Of a stretch of 64,000 nt of DNA, positions 36,701 through 49,730 are shown piece after piece (position 1 is the first letter of the stretch; each line of letters starts with the position of its first letter). Source of the DNA: Rhytidiadelphus loreus (taxonomy: Eukaryota; Streptophyta; Bryopsida; Hypnales; Hylocomiaceae). The translations under genes were made by a program, and so were the position numbers. The DNA lies in the NCBI GenBank assembly GCA_947034895.1, contig OX344764.1:42472935-42536934 (forward strand). Direction: 5' to 3'. The notes under the pieces are model-generated. The model was not told the DNA's origin. It was given only the letters and a program-made list of their open reading frames with translations, and did not search any database.

Positions 36701-38434
36701 ACATGTATTTTAGACTAATTTTTAAAGTTTTTTTTAATATAACATTTAAATAAAATATTACAATTATAATCTAGTAGTAACTTATTGGCAACTTATACTT
36801 AGAAATACCTAATAATAATCCAAAATCTCCTGTATGGTTTGTTATAAAAGCTTTTTGACAAGCATTAGCTGCACTAGGTCTTGTAAACCAAAAACCTATT
36901 AATAAATAAGAACACATTCCGACTAATTCTTTAGGATTTTCAAGAATATCCTATACAATTGATTCAATAAAATAGTCTTCAAATTCCATTTATACCAATG
37001 CCAAATGCATTTTTCAAGTTCAAAATACTATTCAATAATTCAAATGTAAACATGTTCATTTTTAATAATTTTAGAGAAGATGGAAGCAATGGAATGTACA
37101 TAGACTGCCAAGGTATGTGACTAATTTAGAGATATTGAAAAAAAAAATTAAAGTTTGTGCTTGGAAAAAAAAAAGGTTCAAAATTGAATTAGTAGGGTTG
37201 CAAACTTTGAGATTCATTAATTTGTAAACCATAATTACAATTTGCTTCAAATATTTTTGTAGAATTATAAAGTATCTCACATACTAGAACTTCTGTATTT
37301 ACACTTTTGCTTCTTCTTTACTCATCCTTTTCATATTGCATTGTGAATACAAATATTCTTGATAGTGACTCAATTTTGTGAGTCATTCTGTCAAGAAATT
37401 TTCAAATTTCTTTTTAGCATATTTTGTATTTGATATGAATCTTTCAATATTTATCCAAACATTCACAACAAACCCTTCACTACCACCATTCTACGTGCAT
37501 GGTGTAGTATTCGAGCATGATATCCAAATGAAAGATGTTAATTGTTGAATCATCATATGTCTCAACATATTTTAATACACTATTTTCATTTATAAAATCA
37601 AATATGGTAGTATCTACAAACAATTTAGGGTTAAAACAAGTTATTTTATTTTATAACTTTTCCTAAGAGTATATTGTTTTGCCAAATGACATAGTGGTAG
37701 TACCACAAGGATATGTCTTATTAGTACATTTGACTCTATTTTACCAAAGTTGCACTATTTAAATTAGTGCGGGCTAAGATTTTATTGTAATGTATCAATT
37801 AGAAGAAAAATATAATTTTGTAGTGACGCTAAGTTGCTAATATTGTTGGTGATACAAAGTTTGCACCCTTGGTAATAGGAAAAATTAGTCTATTCAAATT
37901 GAAGAGCTTTTACAATTCAAGATAGTGAAAAATCATGTATGCATAAAAAAATCCATCACTTAAACTGTAAAAGACTAGACATTGAAGGTTCATGCAAGTT
38001 CCTATAATCTCAATTTTTGACATGATTTTTTGAAACTCTTTTTGGAAGATAGAAAAACTCATTAGCTTTTTATTGATATAATTTTTAGTTCAATTAGTGT
38101 TGAAGAGCAACTCAAAGAGCAAAAGTTATGCTACACAAAGCTCAAAATGGAGTTTGCCAATCAACACAAAAAAGAATCACAAAAACACAAAATAAATCAA
38201 ATTTTTTTCACATAGTGAATTTTTTTCTATATAAAAAGATTTAATTCATTCTATTTTGACTAGTAATGAGAAAGTCAAAGCATCTTGGTTTTAAGCAAGT
38301 AGAGCATCTTCTTCATAACAAAACTTATAGGATTTATTTTTTAACTCAATCTTCTTGATTTTAGAAGGTTTATTTTTCTTGCTAGATCAATCTTGCCATT
38401 AGGATTAGTGTGTTTCAATTCCATCTTAGAACTA
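33740..38434. other. AT-rich desert, second part
   Basis: No recognisable gene. Open frames at 33905, 34162 and 36541 are short and rich in Ile, Asn, Lys and Phe, as expected from AT-rich noise. From about 37990 the sequence becomes homologous to the core of the TTAA-flanked family (see 38439-39235 and 39343-40261). Confidence 0.5.
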
Positions 38435-38438
38435 TTAA

Positions 38439-39235
38439 CCTCTAAATGCCCAAGCCTTTTCAAGTGTATTTTGACATGAAAAAAGAGCATGGGCTTATAG
38501 TTATCCCCATTGAAACAATTTTTTTTTACAAAATCTAAACGTATGGATGTTTAAAGAGCTTTCTTATTAGTGTGCACACAAATTTTGAGTGCAAAATTGC
38601 ATAAGAGTTGTGAGATTATAACAAGAGAAATGTATGTTTTTTGTTTTTAGTATGATGCTCCTCCCCACAATGTTTCAAAAATTTGCACATAAAAGTATTT
38701 GGGGATTGGAGGTGACATGAACAACTACAAAATGTGTTTGCACACTAAAATTTCCTTTCAAAAAACTTAATATCACTTGAAAAGCTATTAAACTCATTAC
38801 ACAATCCACCTTGCAATTGTTGAGATGCAATTTTTTTTATAAGTATAAATCACAAATAACTCCAAATCAACACTTTCTTGTTTAAATTTTCAATGGTGAA
38901 AATCATGAAAACATTTTATTCCTTCCATTGGGACCATTTTCAAAGCAAATGTATGAGTACAAGTTTTAGATCTCAAATCAAGTGAAATTGCTCAAAGTTG
39001 GATAATGAAGTAAAATTAGCAAGCTTTACTCTTTCACTAATGGACATATATGGCTTTGGAGACCTTTCAACAATCAAATATGTACCTTTTTCAGTGAAAA
39101 ATAAAAGTCTCCAATAATTAACCCTAAAAACTATCCTCCAATTTTTTTTAAATGGTCAAATGAATTTAACTACCCATTGCAAAATGAGCTTGAAATTTCA
39201 GATCAACCACATATGGTCACTTAGGCAATTAGGGG
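38439..39235 (+). mobile_element. TTAA-flanked element nested in an older family member
   Basis: A 797-bp insertion bounded by TTAA at 38435-38438 and 39236-39239. Left end CCTCTAAATGCCCAAG and right end CTTAGGCAATTAGGGG are inverted repeats. The host on either side (about 37990-38434 and 39240-39338) lines up with the continuous sequence at about 54560-55080 (for example, the CCATCxxxAxxAxTxTTAA..TTAGATTTTCC junction), so removing the insert and one TTAA restores a continuous host. TTAA duplication with CCY termini recalls piggyBac; no transposase is present. Confidence 0.75.
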
Positions 39236-39342
39236 TTAATGATTTAGATTTTCCATCTTAGAACTATTAATAATTTAGATTTTCTTTCTATTATAAACCT
39301 ATTTTTAGAATGAAAATCAAGTTTGTTTTTGTTTTTGTTTAA

Positions 39343-40261
39343 CCCCTAAAGTCCCAAGGCCATTTTTCTATCAAAAACCACTCAAAACTGCCATTTCTAC
39401 TGCATTTGTCCAAAAAAATAATTTTTTTTTTTTTTTTGGAACTGAACCATAGGATCTTGAACTTTACTTGTTTGAGATTATGTGGTAAGAAATTCATGAA
39501 GTTTGATCGTACAGATTGAGAGATATGAGCATTCAAAGTTGAAAAAACAAGTTTTTTTGAACACTAGACTGCAATTTTAGATGACTTTGATCTCTATTTG
39601 TAGAAAAAATGTACACTATGGAATTTGAATTTAAAATTTATTGTGTTGAAGAATTGAGTTGGAAGTCTAGGAAAAAATTTCAAAAAATAAAAACTTGATT
39701 TTCATACTTCAAAAAATTGTCAAGTAGAAGTAGGTCCAAGATTGAAAGAAAAACTAAATTGTTAATAGCTATTAGATGGGATTGAAATACAATAATCCCA
39801 ATGGTGAGACTGTTCTAGCAAGCAAATTTAACCTTTTCAAAAAAACAAATTTGAACAAATTTGAAAATTGCATTCTGAAATGAATCCTATAAGTTATTTT
39901 TTCAAAAAGATGCTTAGGTTGCCCGAAAAATAAGATTGTTCATAACTTTCACATCACTAATCAAAATGGAATGAATCAAAGCTTTAGATGTAGACAAAAA
40001 CATAATATTTATGAAAAAATAAAAAAATAATTTATTTTGAATTTTTGTAATATTTTTTGTACTGCCCGCCGAGTTTAGTTCTAGGCTTTTTGTGGTATAA
40101 CTATTGCTTCCGGGCACCGATTGAAATAAAGATTATATTCTTACAAAGCTTATCAGTTTTTCTATCTTCAAAAAAAAATTCAAAAAATTAGGAAAAAATT
40201 TCAGCCCATAGGAACTTGCCCAAATTCCAAAGTGTCCAAGGGGACAATGAAACTTTAGGGG
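39343..40261 (-). mobile_element. TTAA-flanked element, minus orientation
   Basis: A 919-bp element. One end is TTAA followed by CCCCTAAAGTCCCAAGG (39339 on). The other is CCAAGG..CTTTAGGGG followed by GTAA, a one-base change from TTAA. The interior shares the family core with 43070-44330 and 54560-55450: on the minus strand GTTCCTATG, GTTATACCAC, AAGCTTTGATTCATTCCATTTTGA and GATCTTGTTTTTCGGGCAA-like blocks in the same order. Confidence 0.75.
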
Positions 40262-40265
40262 GTAA

Positions 40266-42523
40266 TTTTCATCATAGACTTTCAACTTAATTCTTCAACA
40301 TAAAAAAAATTCAAATTTTAAACTTGCATTGCAAGGCTTTGAGTTCAAAAGATTTGAAGACAAAAGAAATCTAGTTAAACAAGGTGCTTTAACTCCTAAT
40401 GACCCAAGCAACCATTTTTTGGTTGTAGCCCCTTGTTTCTGAGCTACTTGAAGCAAAATATAAATTTTTTTTGGGAAAAAAAAAATCATTGAAATAGCAT
40501 GTATGTTGAATCCAATGGCATTGAAATCACATGAATCAATGTAAATAAAATTGCAATTTTTATAAGCAATCAAAGTTCAAAATTGTAGACAAGTTTGGAC
40601 CCCATTATTTTGCATCCAATTTGGGTTGACCTTGAAAAAGTGTGTGGCTAATCAAAACACATGCAACACAACAAGGGGCAGCCCTTCGAAGAGCTCATCA
40701 AGCTCATTGTCCAATTGCTTGATCTCCAAAAAAATGAGTCATTTTTTTTGAGGTCCATGCTTTGCAAGAATTTTAGGAAAATCATGTAGTCTTTGTTTGA
40801 AATTTACTTTCATTTTACTTTCACTTGCTTGTTATTGACTTGCTTGTGCTTCAATAGGCACAAAAGGCCTTGATTTGAGCGTCGATTTTGATTTCTTTTG
40901 AAAAACTTTGAGCTATTCAAAGTGCCATTGCCCATAGTTTGGATGACCCCATAATAGGATTCTTTGAACTTCAATTTCAATTTTCTCCAAAACTATGAGG
41001 TCAAATGCTTTGAATTTTTTTGGGGAGGGGGACTTTGCATCAAATTTGTATGGTTGGATTAAAGAAGATGTTATTTCATCTTCAATTAATTTGAATGGTA
41101 ATTTAAAGGTTGTCCTTAATATTTTGGTGAAATATTAAATTATATTGGTGTAACTATGCATTAGAGATATCCCATAAGCTATGAAATGTCATCCATTATT
41201 TGACCTTCTTTCAAGTAAACTCTTATTCTAGATTGCATTGGAATTTTAATTTGTTATTCTTTGAGAAACAATGTTCTTTTTTAGACATTTAAATGTCTAG
41301 AAGTAAAAAAGAATTGGATAGTACCAAGCCTTAAAAAAAAATGGAGAAAACTTGGATGATGATGCCAAGTTATTTCAATCTTTGAAAATAATTTGGATGA
41401 AATTGCCAAATTTAAATGAAATTCATTCAAATATGTGAATTAAAATATAGTTCTATTCAAAATATAGATGAATACTAAAATATTTGGTTACATTATTTTC
41501 TTGTATGTTGCCACTTCATCAATTCTCCAAAAACCGAAAAAAAACAATTGTTGAGAAAGACAACAATTGATAAGATTCAATCTAATCAAAATTGAGGTTT
41601 TGGTCCGTCTTTAAATCATGAAGCTACAAACATGGTTTGAAAGTTTTGCACATCAAAATAGTGCTTAAATTTTGCACCTCAAGCTTGTAAGGGCGAGACC
41701 AAATCTTCAATATATAGAAAATACAACTTATTTGATCAAAGTTCATGCTTGTCATCATGGATCTTAAAGTTGCATGGGTAGGATTCAAAGCTCAATGTAA
41801 AGAGAACCCAACTCAATATAGCTAAATTGAGTATTATCAATTATTGTCATTCCCAAGAAATTACAAGTTGAACTAAAATTCAAATGCAATCTACAATAAG
41901 AATTCTTGTAAGAATTAAAAGAGGGACCAAACAAATGGTAAGTAACATGTTGTGACTTATAGGATACTTCTATTGTACTGTACAATGCCCTTTAGAAAGT
42001 AAAGTAACCCCAATTTTGACTTGTAGGAATATCTTTCAAAATTTGACCTTTTTAAATCTAACTTTGAGAACTAACTTATTAAATATACTCTTTTATGCAA
42101 TCTTGATCAACACACCAAATTTCAATTTCAAGAGACAAAAATTGTTTTCTATGTTTTTAAGTGTGATATATAATAATTGATTGAAAAATATTGGTGAATT
42201 TTAAAAAAAAAATTATTGTGCAAATATTTAAGAAACATCAATGTGTACATTTCACTTTTAGGGGAAAAAACCATAACCTAGGAAAAATTTTACACTACAA
42301 CAAATTCAATGTCAAGGTGTATATAATATTATTTTTTATATAGTTTTTTGTTTCTCATTTCTCATTTCTAGCTATCATTTTATTTTATTTCAATCAGTGC
42401 ATTACACAATGTTCAGAGAACTTCACCCTCTTGAACCAGACTGGAGTGGAGGGAGTTTGGACATGGAATGCCATGTATCAGTACTCTTGTCTCTCCAATT
42501 TCGGCAAGGATGCGGATTGTAAT
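40266..42523. other. AT-rich desert, third part
   Basis: No recognisable gene. A degenerate end of the TTAA-flanked family (TTTAACTCCTAATGACCCAAG) lies near 40389-40410. The remaining open frames are short and AT-driven. Confidence 0.45.
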
Positions 42524-42936
42524 CAAGGTAGTATTCTCTAAAAGTGACCATTTAAGGGTTGGTTTGCCTTTTTCATTGGCTTTCATGAATTGAGTTATTT
42601 TTGGATAATTTTTCAGAGAAAGAGAAATGGATGTGTAACGTAACACAAGTGGTTTCGTATTTTTCCAATCATATTTGAATTACTTATAAAATTTCAAAGA
42701 TTCAGGGCATAGGCACCTATTTGTGACCATAGGTCTCTCAAAATTCGTCCACTTGCAACTTGTAAAGAGATGTGCAGAAATCAAAGGCAATGATTGGCTC
42801 TTGCAATAAAAAAATAATTTTTCCTTGATGCATTCAATTGCTAAAGTGGTTCATTTAAAGATCATCCCATTTCCATTCTCCACCCAAAAATAGGGGCGAT
42901 TTGAAGAAGATGGGCGCTTTTAGAGCATACTACCTT
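42524..42936 (-). mobile_element. Inverted-repeat element K, copy 2
   Basis: Inverted copy of 26501-26911 with ends CAAGGTAGTATTCTCTAAAA and TTTTAGAGCATACTACCTT. Immediately to the right, 42959-43038 forms another imperfect inverted repeat around AATAATGGACATGA and TCATGTCCATTATT. Confidence 0.65.
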
Positions 42937-43069
42937 ACTACATGAATGAAACAATGTCAAAATAATGGACATGAATTGGGATATTGCAATAGAAATCCAA
43001 ATTCCATTGCAATTTTCTAAATCATGTCCATTATTTGGGTATTTTAACTAATACTATAAGTTTTTTTAA

Positions 43070-44330
<1,261 letters not shown>

Positions 44331-44334
44331 TTAA

Positions 44335-47300
44335 GGTAGAACTACCTAATACCACCATTCACCTAGTTCTGTCACCTATATGATCCTTCCAATTGTGTTA
44401 TGGTGGCCCATCTATTACCACAATCTTTACAACCCTTTATTTTGATGGCAATGCTCTTGGGAAACAGACACTTTAACCCACAATTTAACAAGGGTCTGCT
44501 CATACTTCAAGAAGGATCTATTCATCGTTTAATATTTCAACTTTGAAAAATTCAAAGAAAAATCACTTCTTGTCGGAATGTCTTTATTCTTTTTGCAACT
44601 GACTTCTCTCAAATTTTTCAATCTTTAAAAAATATGGTAGTTGACAAATAGCTTTTCCAAAGTACTTACATAGAAAATTTGTGTGGTAATGGATAGTTCT
44701 ACTTTATATACATCTATAGTGTCTTTTGTATTTAATATGAATTTTTGAGTATATTTTGTATTTAATATGAATTTTTTTTTTAAATTCATAAAAATTCAAA
44801 ATTTCAAAATTTTCCAAAAGATTTGAATTTCATAAAACTTGTATTAGACATTTAATTTCATCTTTGAAAAATAAATACAATTTTTTCATCGATATCTAAT
44901 TGTAAAATGGTATCAAACAAAGTGATTGACAATTAAACTTGAAATCAGTGGTTGTAGGCCTATCTTTCTAGGATTAAGTATCCTTTTTTAGAAAAGTCAA
45001 TAATGTCATGATGAAAGAATGTACAATACTATTCACTAAAATGAAATCAAGCAACTTCCCCAAAAAATTGGATGAAAGTGAATATTTTTTTCCATCCTAT
45101 ATTGTACCTCTTGAAATCATCCAAAGGATCCTAATCATTTGCAACGTCCTTAGAGGGTTAACCTTGGAAGGTTATCAGCCTATAACCACGGTAGTCACTC
45201 TAAAATGATATGATTTTTGGACCAATGGGTGCATTCTTCATTTATATGGTGATCTAGAAAGTCATCCATTGGATACTTTTTGGCCTCTACATTCTCAAGA
45301 GGTTAAGTTTAAATTGAATTGCAAATCAAGGATTGCCAAGATTGCCTCTACTTGGAGAACGCTATGTTTGTCAAGGAAGGCAAAGAGACCCTAGGGAGGA
45401 TTAGAAATGTTATGTGAGTGAATAATGTAGAACAATGAAGAGTTCTTTGAAAACCTTTCATATTCAACAATGAAAAAAACCTATAGATTGAAATGATTCT
45501 ACATAGGCTTGCATAGGTGATTATAAACAAGACCTAATCAAATAGGTATCCAACTCTAATATATATCGTAGATTTAAAGATTTAGTTGAAATTCTAACTT
45601 ATTTGAAACTAAGCTACTTGTTCTAAAATAGTTATATCAACCTTTGGAATACTAACATGAGAGTCAATACATTTGAAGTTGTAATTGTACACATAGTTGA
45701 TTGTTAATATTCAAACAATTATATTGAAGCAATCTATGAGATGTTAATTGAACGTAGAGTTTTCTCTTTGTTTGTTGTATATTAAATCCTAAGCATCTAG
45801 GTATGTTTGGGCAAAATTGTCAATAATTGAAATTTAAGGGAGCATTGAGCTTAAATGAAAACTTATGTATAGCAAAATTAATACATAATTGTACTAATTA
45901 CTAAGTATGAAAATATGTGTAAGTTTCTTTTGGAAATTTCAACTAAATAGTGACATAGATTGTAAGATTGTAGTATTGAGGTTAAAAAAAATTCATTACT
46001 TGGTTGATAAGGTGAATAGGCTTTAAGTCTTCTTGGAGTGAGATTTTTTAGCATAGTTTTTATTTACCATTCCTTCTATTTATCATAATAGGTAAATAGT
46101 CTTCTTATAAAATTTTAGAATTTGAAGAGGAATTTTGCACATGTTGCCTAACACTACTTGTCTTACCCAATAAACTTTAGACAACATAACCTTGGATTCA
46201 AGCACCTGACTAGGAAAAAAACTATTTTTGCACGATCTATTTCTACACCTTGAAGGAAAAATTCATGCACCTTGTATGAAAGTCCATTTGAAATTGATTT
46301 AGTAAGTACCAATGGAAATTCCTAAGTGCTTTTTTGAGGGACAATTATCTTTTGAGGGGTTGAAATTTAAAGAGACATTTTTGATATATAATTATGAGAA
46401 TGAAACAACCTCGTACAATAGTAATACCAAACCTTCATTGAAGGTGATATTTATTAAAATGGCTATTTTCATATTTTGTCATCTTAGTTTCCAAAGTTAT
46501 GCAAATCTGTAAAAAAACCAAAGGTAAGATGACTAATTGCAAACTCTTTGGTCACTGCACATATTTAGACACATCAAGATTTATAATTCTTTTGGAAAAT
46601 AACAACAAATAAAGGGATATTTCACATGTATTTTAGTCAACTCAATTTTGAAAACAAAAAGACAATAGAGGTGGTCAAAGCAAAAACATTTAACTTTCCA
46701 TTGTTGTCCTTCAAAGCGGACTATTTTTGTCTATTTGGATGCTAATTTGGTTGTGTGAGTTCCCTACATTGTTGCACTAATAATCCAAAAGTGCCCTCAC
46801 GATTGAGAAAAAATGAATGAATCTTTCTTATGTGTACAAATTGCATAAATGAATTCATTGAAGTCAAAAAATTGACACTCTTAAGCCTTTCAACCCTTTC
46901 AATCTCAATTCTACACTATGTGTTGTTAGAATAGAAACTTGAATACAATTTGCACTACATTAGGTTGCAACATAGAGAATTTTAGTATTCAAGGGCTAGG
47001 AATCCTAGTTGAATTGGGGTTCATTTTGTCTTTATCAAAGATCTATAATGTCCATCAAGTGTTTGTTTGTCTCTAAGAAACACAAAGTGTTAGTTAGAAG
47101 TTTAAAACTACAACGATTTCATTGAAATCCATCATTTTAACAAATATGAGACTATTGAGGTTCAATTCATAATACACAATTAATAGTCTTTCACCAAATG
47201 AATGTTCACTAGTTGAGATTAAAATATTCATTTTTGAAAATATCAACCAAATGAATCAATAACCTATTTAATAATACACATATAATACCTCACTTAGTCT

Positions 47301-48955
47301 TGCTCTCAATTTGATTAACTGAAAGCCCACTAAATAAATCTAGTCTCTTCACATATCAATAATTTATTTCATATTGTTAAATAATTGATATTTAGTTATC
47401 AAGAGTCTCAATAATGAAACTCCAATTTACGCAAACAAGTCCGTAGATACAAAGAATGTTGATGTAAAAAAACGTATCCAATGATCCAAAAAAGACTATT
47501 CTCAAAGATGAATTCTACCAGTACTACTTGATATTATGTTATACACATGCACTATTAATCCCTTAACATTAGAAGAGTTTTGAGGTTTTTAAAAGATTGT
47601 TTTGGGTTGTTCTCCATGCTATAAACTACGGCAGGGCAACTAAAATATTAAATAATAAAAATATAAATATAAAAATAAGTTATTATTTTAATTAATAACT
47701 TTAAATAATAATAAATTAATATTATCTGACATGGCATTTTTTTTGTCACTTCAAACTGTAGCTATGGCCATGTTCCCAAATTGTAGGAATCACAAGGAAT
47801 TTACAATCTTTTAGAGGCTCTCAAACTCTTTTAATGTCCTTCGAGTCCAAAGGCTTTTTTTCTATCAAAAAACACTCAAAAGTGTCATTTCTAAGGCAAA
47901 AAGTGAAAATTTTGAATTAGTCATTGAATATTACTATTACTCTAATAAAAATTTATCAATAAAATTTTAAGCAAAATTTTTTAAGACTTTTAAAATTTCT
48001 TCCAAAATTGATTTTAGATTGAATATTTGTAACTTTCACATGATTTTTCTCCTTTAAATTCAAAATTATAAGCTTTAAGTATGGTGACTTTTCAAGATAT
48101 TTATTTTATTTACTTACTAAATTTGTTATGATGGATCATATTTGAATTAGAAAAGTTATTTTTTGAGATACTCTTTGTGTTTTAGAATATTTAAAAAAAA
48201 ATTCTTCAAAGTCTATATTGTCCGAATATTAAAGAACTCATACAAAAATTTACAAAAAAAGAAATACACAATTTTGAGTGCTTGAAATGTATTCAAGTTC
48301 ATGTGATGTTCAAAATTTGAATGCCTAATCCTTAAAAGGTAAAGCCCCACAACAACCAAATTGACAACAACTTACCTATTATAAAATGAAATAGAAATTT
48401 AGCTTATATTCTATATTCTCCACTATAACATAAATATATGGTAAATTTTTTTGATTCATGAATGCAATTTGTATATGACTTGAATTGTTTCACTTTTCCT
48501 TAGAAAATTAATGATGATTTCAATTTTTCATTAAAAATCTAAAAAACTTATGAATTATAAAAGACATGTGATCTCATCCTAGAAGAAATAAAAATAAAAT
48601 AATTTTTACTTATATGAAGTAGTAAAATAGAGCAAACAATACAAAGGATATCATATTAAGTTTAGTAATAGTTCCTACACATTTTGCAAATCTAACATAT
48701 CTTTTGCATGATTTTTGTTTCTTCATAAATAAGCACAATTCGTCGTGGTTGTCTATACTTTTTATCCTTTAGTTTGTATCTAATGGGGGCTATTATAGTC
48801 ATCTAAAATCTAATTTTAAATTTGTATATGCCACTCATGAAATTTTTGATGCGCTTCCAATGATAATCCTATAATCTCATTCCAATTCCCTATCAATCAT
48901 TCAAAAACAATTAAATTTGATGGTCCATTTGCCGTGATCCACTAATGATGCTCTT
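44335..48955. other. AT-rich desert, fourth part
   Basis: No recognisable gene. An end of the TTAA-flanked family in minus orientation starts at 47835 after TTAA (47831-47834); the following CCAAAGGC..CACTCAAAAGTGTCATTTCT block matches the right ends at 39343 and 44330. Open frames at 45008 and 46312 are short and unassigned. Confidence 0.5.
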
Positions 48956-48956
48956 C

Positions 48957-49076
48957 AAAACCCTTAAACCCTTAAACCCCTACAAGTATCCGATAAGCTT
49001 GTCCCTAAAAGAGATGGAGAGCTCTCGCGCAATGGATTAACATAACGACGAAGCGCGCGAGATAAATTAGGGTTTC
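48957..49076 (+). promoter_or_regulatory. Telo-box elements upstream of uL18
   Basis: A repeated AAACCCTTAAACCCTTAAACCCC stretch (about 48957-48980, given here as its repeated unit AAACCCTTA) and an inverted TTAGGGTTT at 49068-49076 lie 60-180 bases before the start codon. The first is a telo-box variant, the second exact. Composition changes abruptly here from AT-rich desert to GC-richer DNA. Confidence 0.55.
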
Positions 49077-49133
49077 CAATTTTTTTCCAAATTGTGCAGA
49101 ATTTCGCAGCAATCTTTCTGCGCTTGGTTGCAG

Positions 49134-49730
49134 ATGGCCACTCTGCGCGTCGCCCCGTGTTTTGCAACACTCCCTCGAACTTTCCCTGCACCCCAACCTC
49201 GAAGAAACCTCACTTGTAGCTCCCAAAGCACACTTCCCTGTTCTCAAATCAGCTGGTCTAGTGCCATTTCCTCGTCGCATGCTTTCCTTTCGCCTTCCCC
49301 CGCCTTAAATTTGCAGTCGCAGCGCAATTCTCCGTCGTGGATTGTTGAAGCCGCGTGGACACGCCGCTCCAAGGGCAAGAACGGCACGAGCAAGAATAAG
49401 AAGTCGTGGAAGCAGCGGACGGAGAAGTTCTTCAAGCCGTTCATCCTGGATGTGTTCATCAGCTCCAAGTACGTGCACGCGAAGGTGATGCACCGCGTGA
49501 CGAGTAGTGTGGTGTCGGTGGCCACCACGAATGCGAAGGATTTGAGGTTGTCGTTGCCATCGTTGGTAGATAAGAATGCGTGTAAGGTGGTTGGACAGCT
49601 CATTGCGGAGAGGAGCTTGGCCGCGGATGTGTATGCTGTGGCTTTCGATCTTCGGAAAAATGAGAAGTTGGATGGGAAGCTCGCTATTGTAATTGATTCG
49701 GTAATTGAACACGGACTCACTTTGGTGTAA
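49134..49730 (+). CDS. Organellar (likely mitochondrial) ribosomal protein uL18
   Basis: uL18 binds 5S rRNA or its site in the large subunit. From this ATG the protein is 198 aa. Residues 1-70 are rich in Ser, Pro and Arg with no acidic residue, as in organelle targeting peptides. A basic linker follows (RRSKGKNGTSKNKK). The L18p domain occupies about residues 100-198: FFKPFILDVFISSKYVHAKV, a central ACKVVGQLIAERS helix, and the end VIDSVIEHGLTLV. Its YVHAKVMH and C-terminal IDSVxExG pattern fit the plant mitochondrial-type L18p/L5e proteins better than plastid L18. An in-frame ATG at 49092 would add 14 residues. The sequence just before 49134 (GCGCTTGGTTGCAG) looks like a splice acceptor, so the leader may contain an intron. 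The coding part has no intron. Confidence 0.85.
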   Translation: MATLRVAPCFATLPRTFPAPQPRRNLTCSSQSTLPCSQISWSSAISSSHAFLSPSPALNLQSQRNSPSWIVEAAWTRRSKGKNGTSKNKKSWKQRTEKFFKPFILDVFISSKYVHAKVMHRVTSSVVSVATTNAKDLRLSLPSLVDKNACKVVGQLIAERSLAADVYAVAFDLRKNEKLDGKLAIVIDSVIEHGLTLV

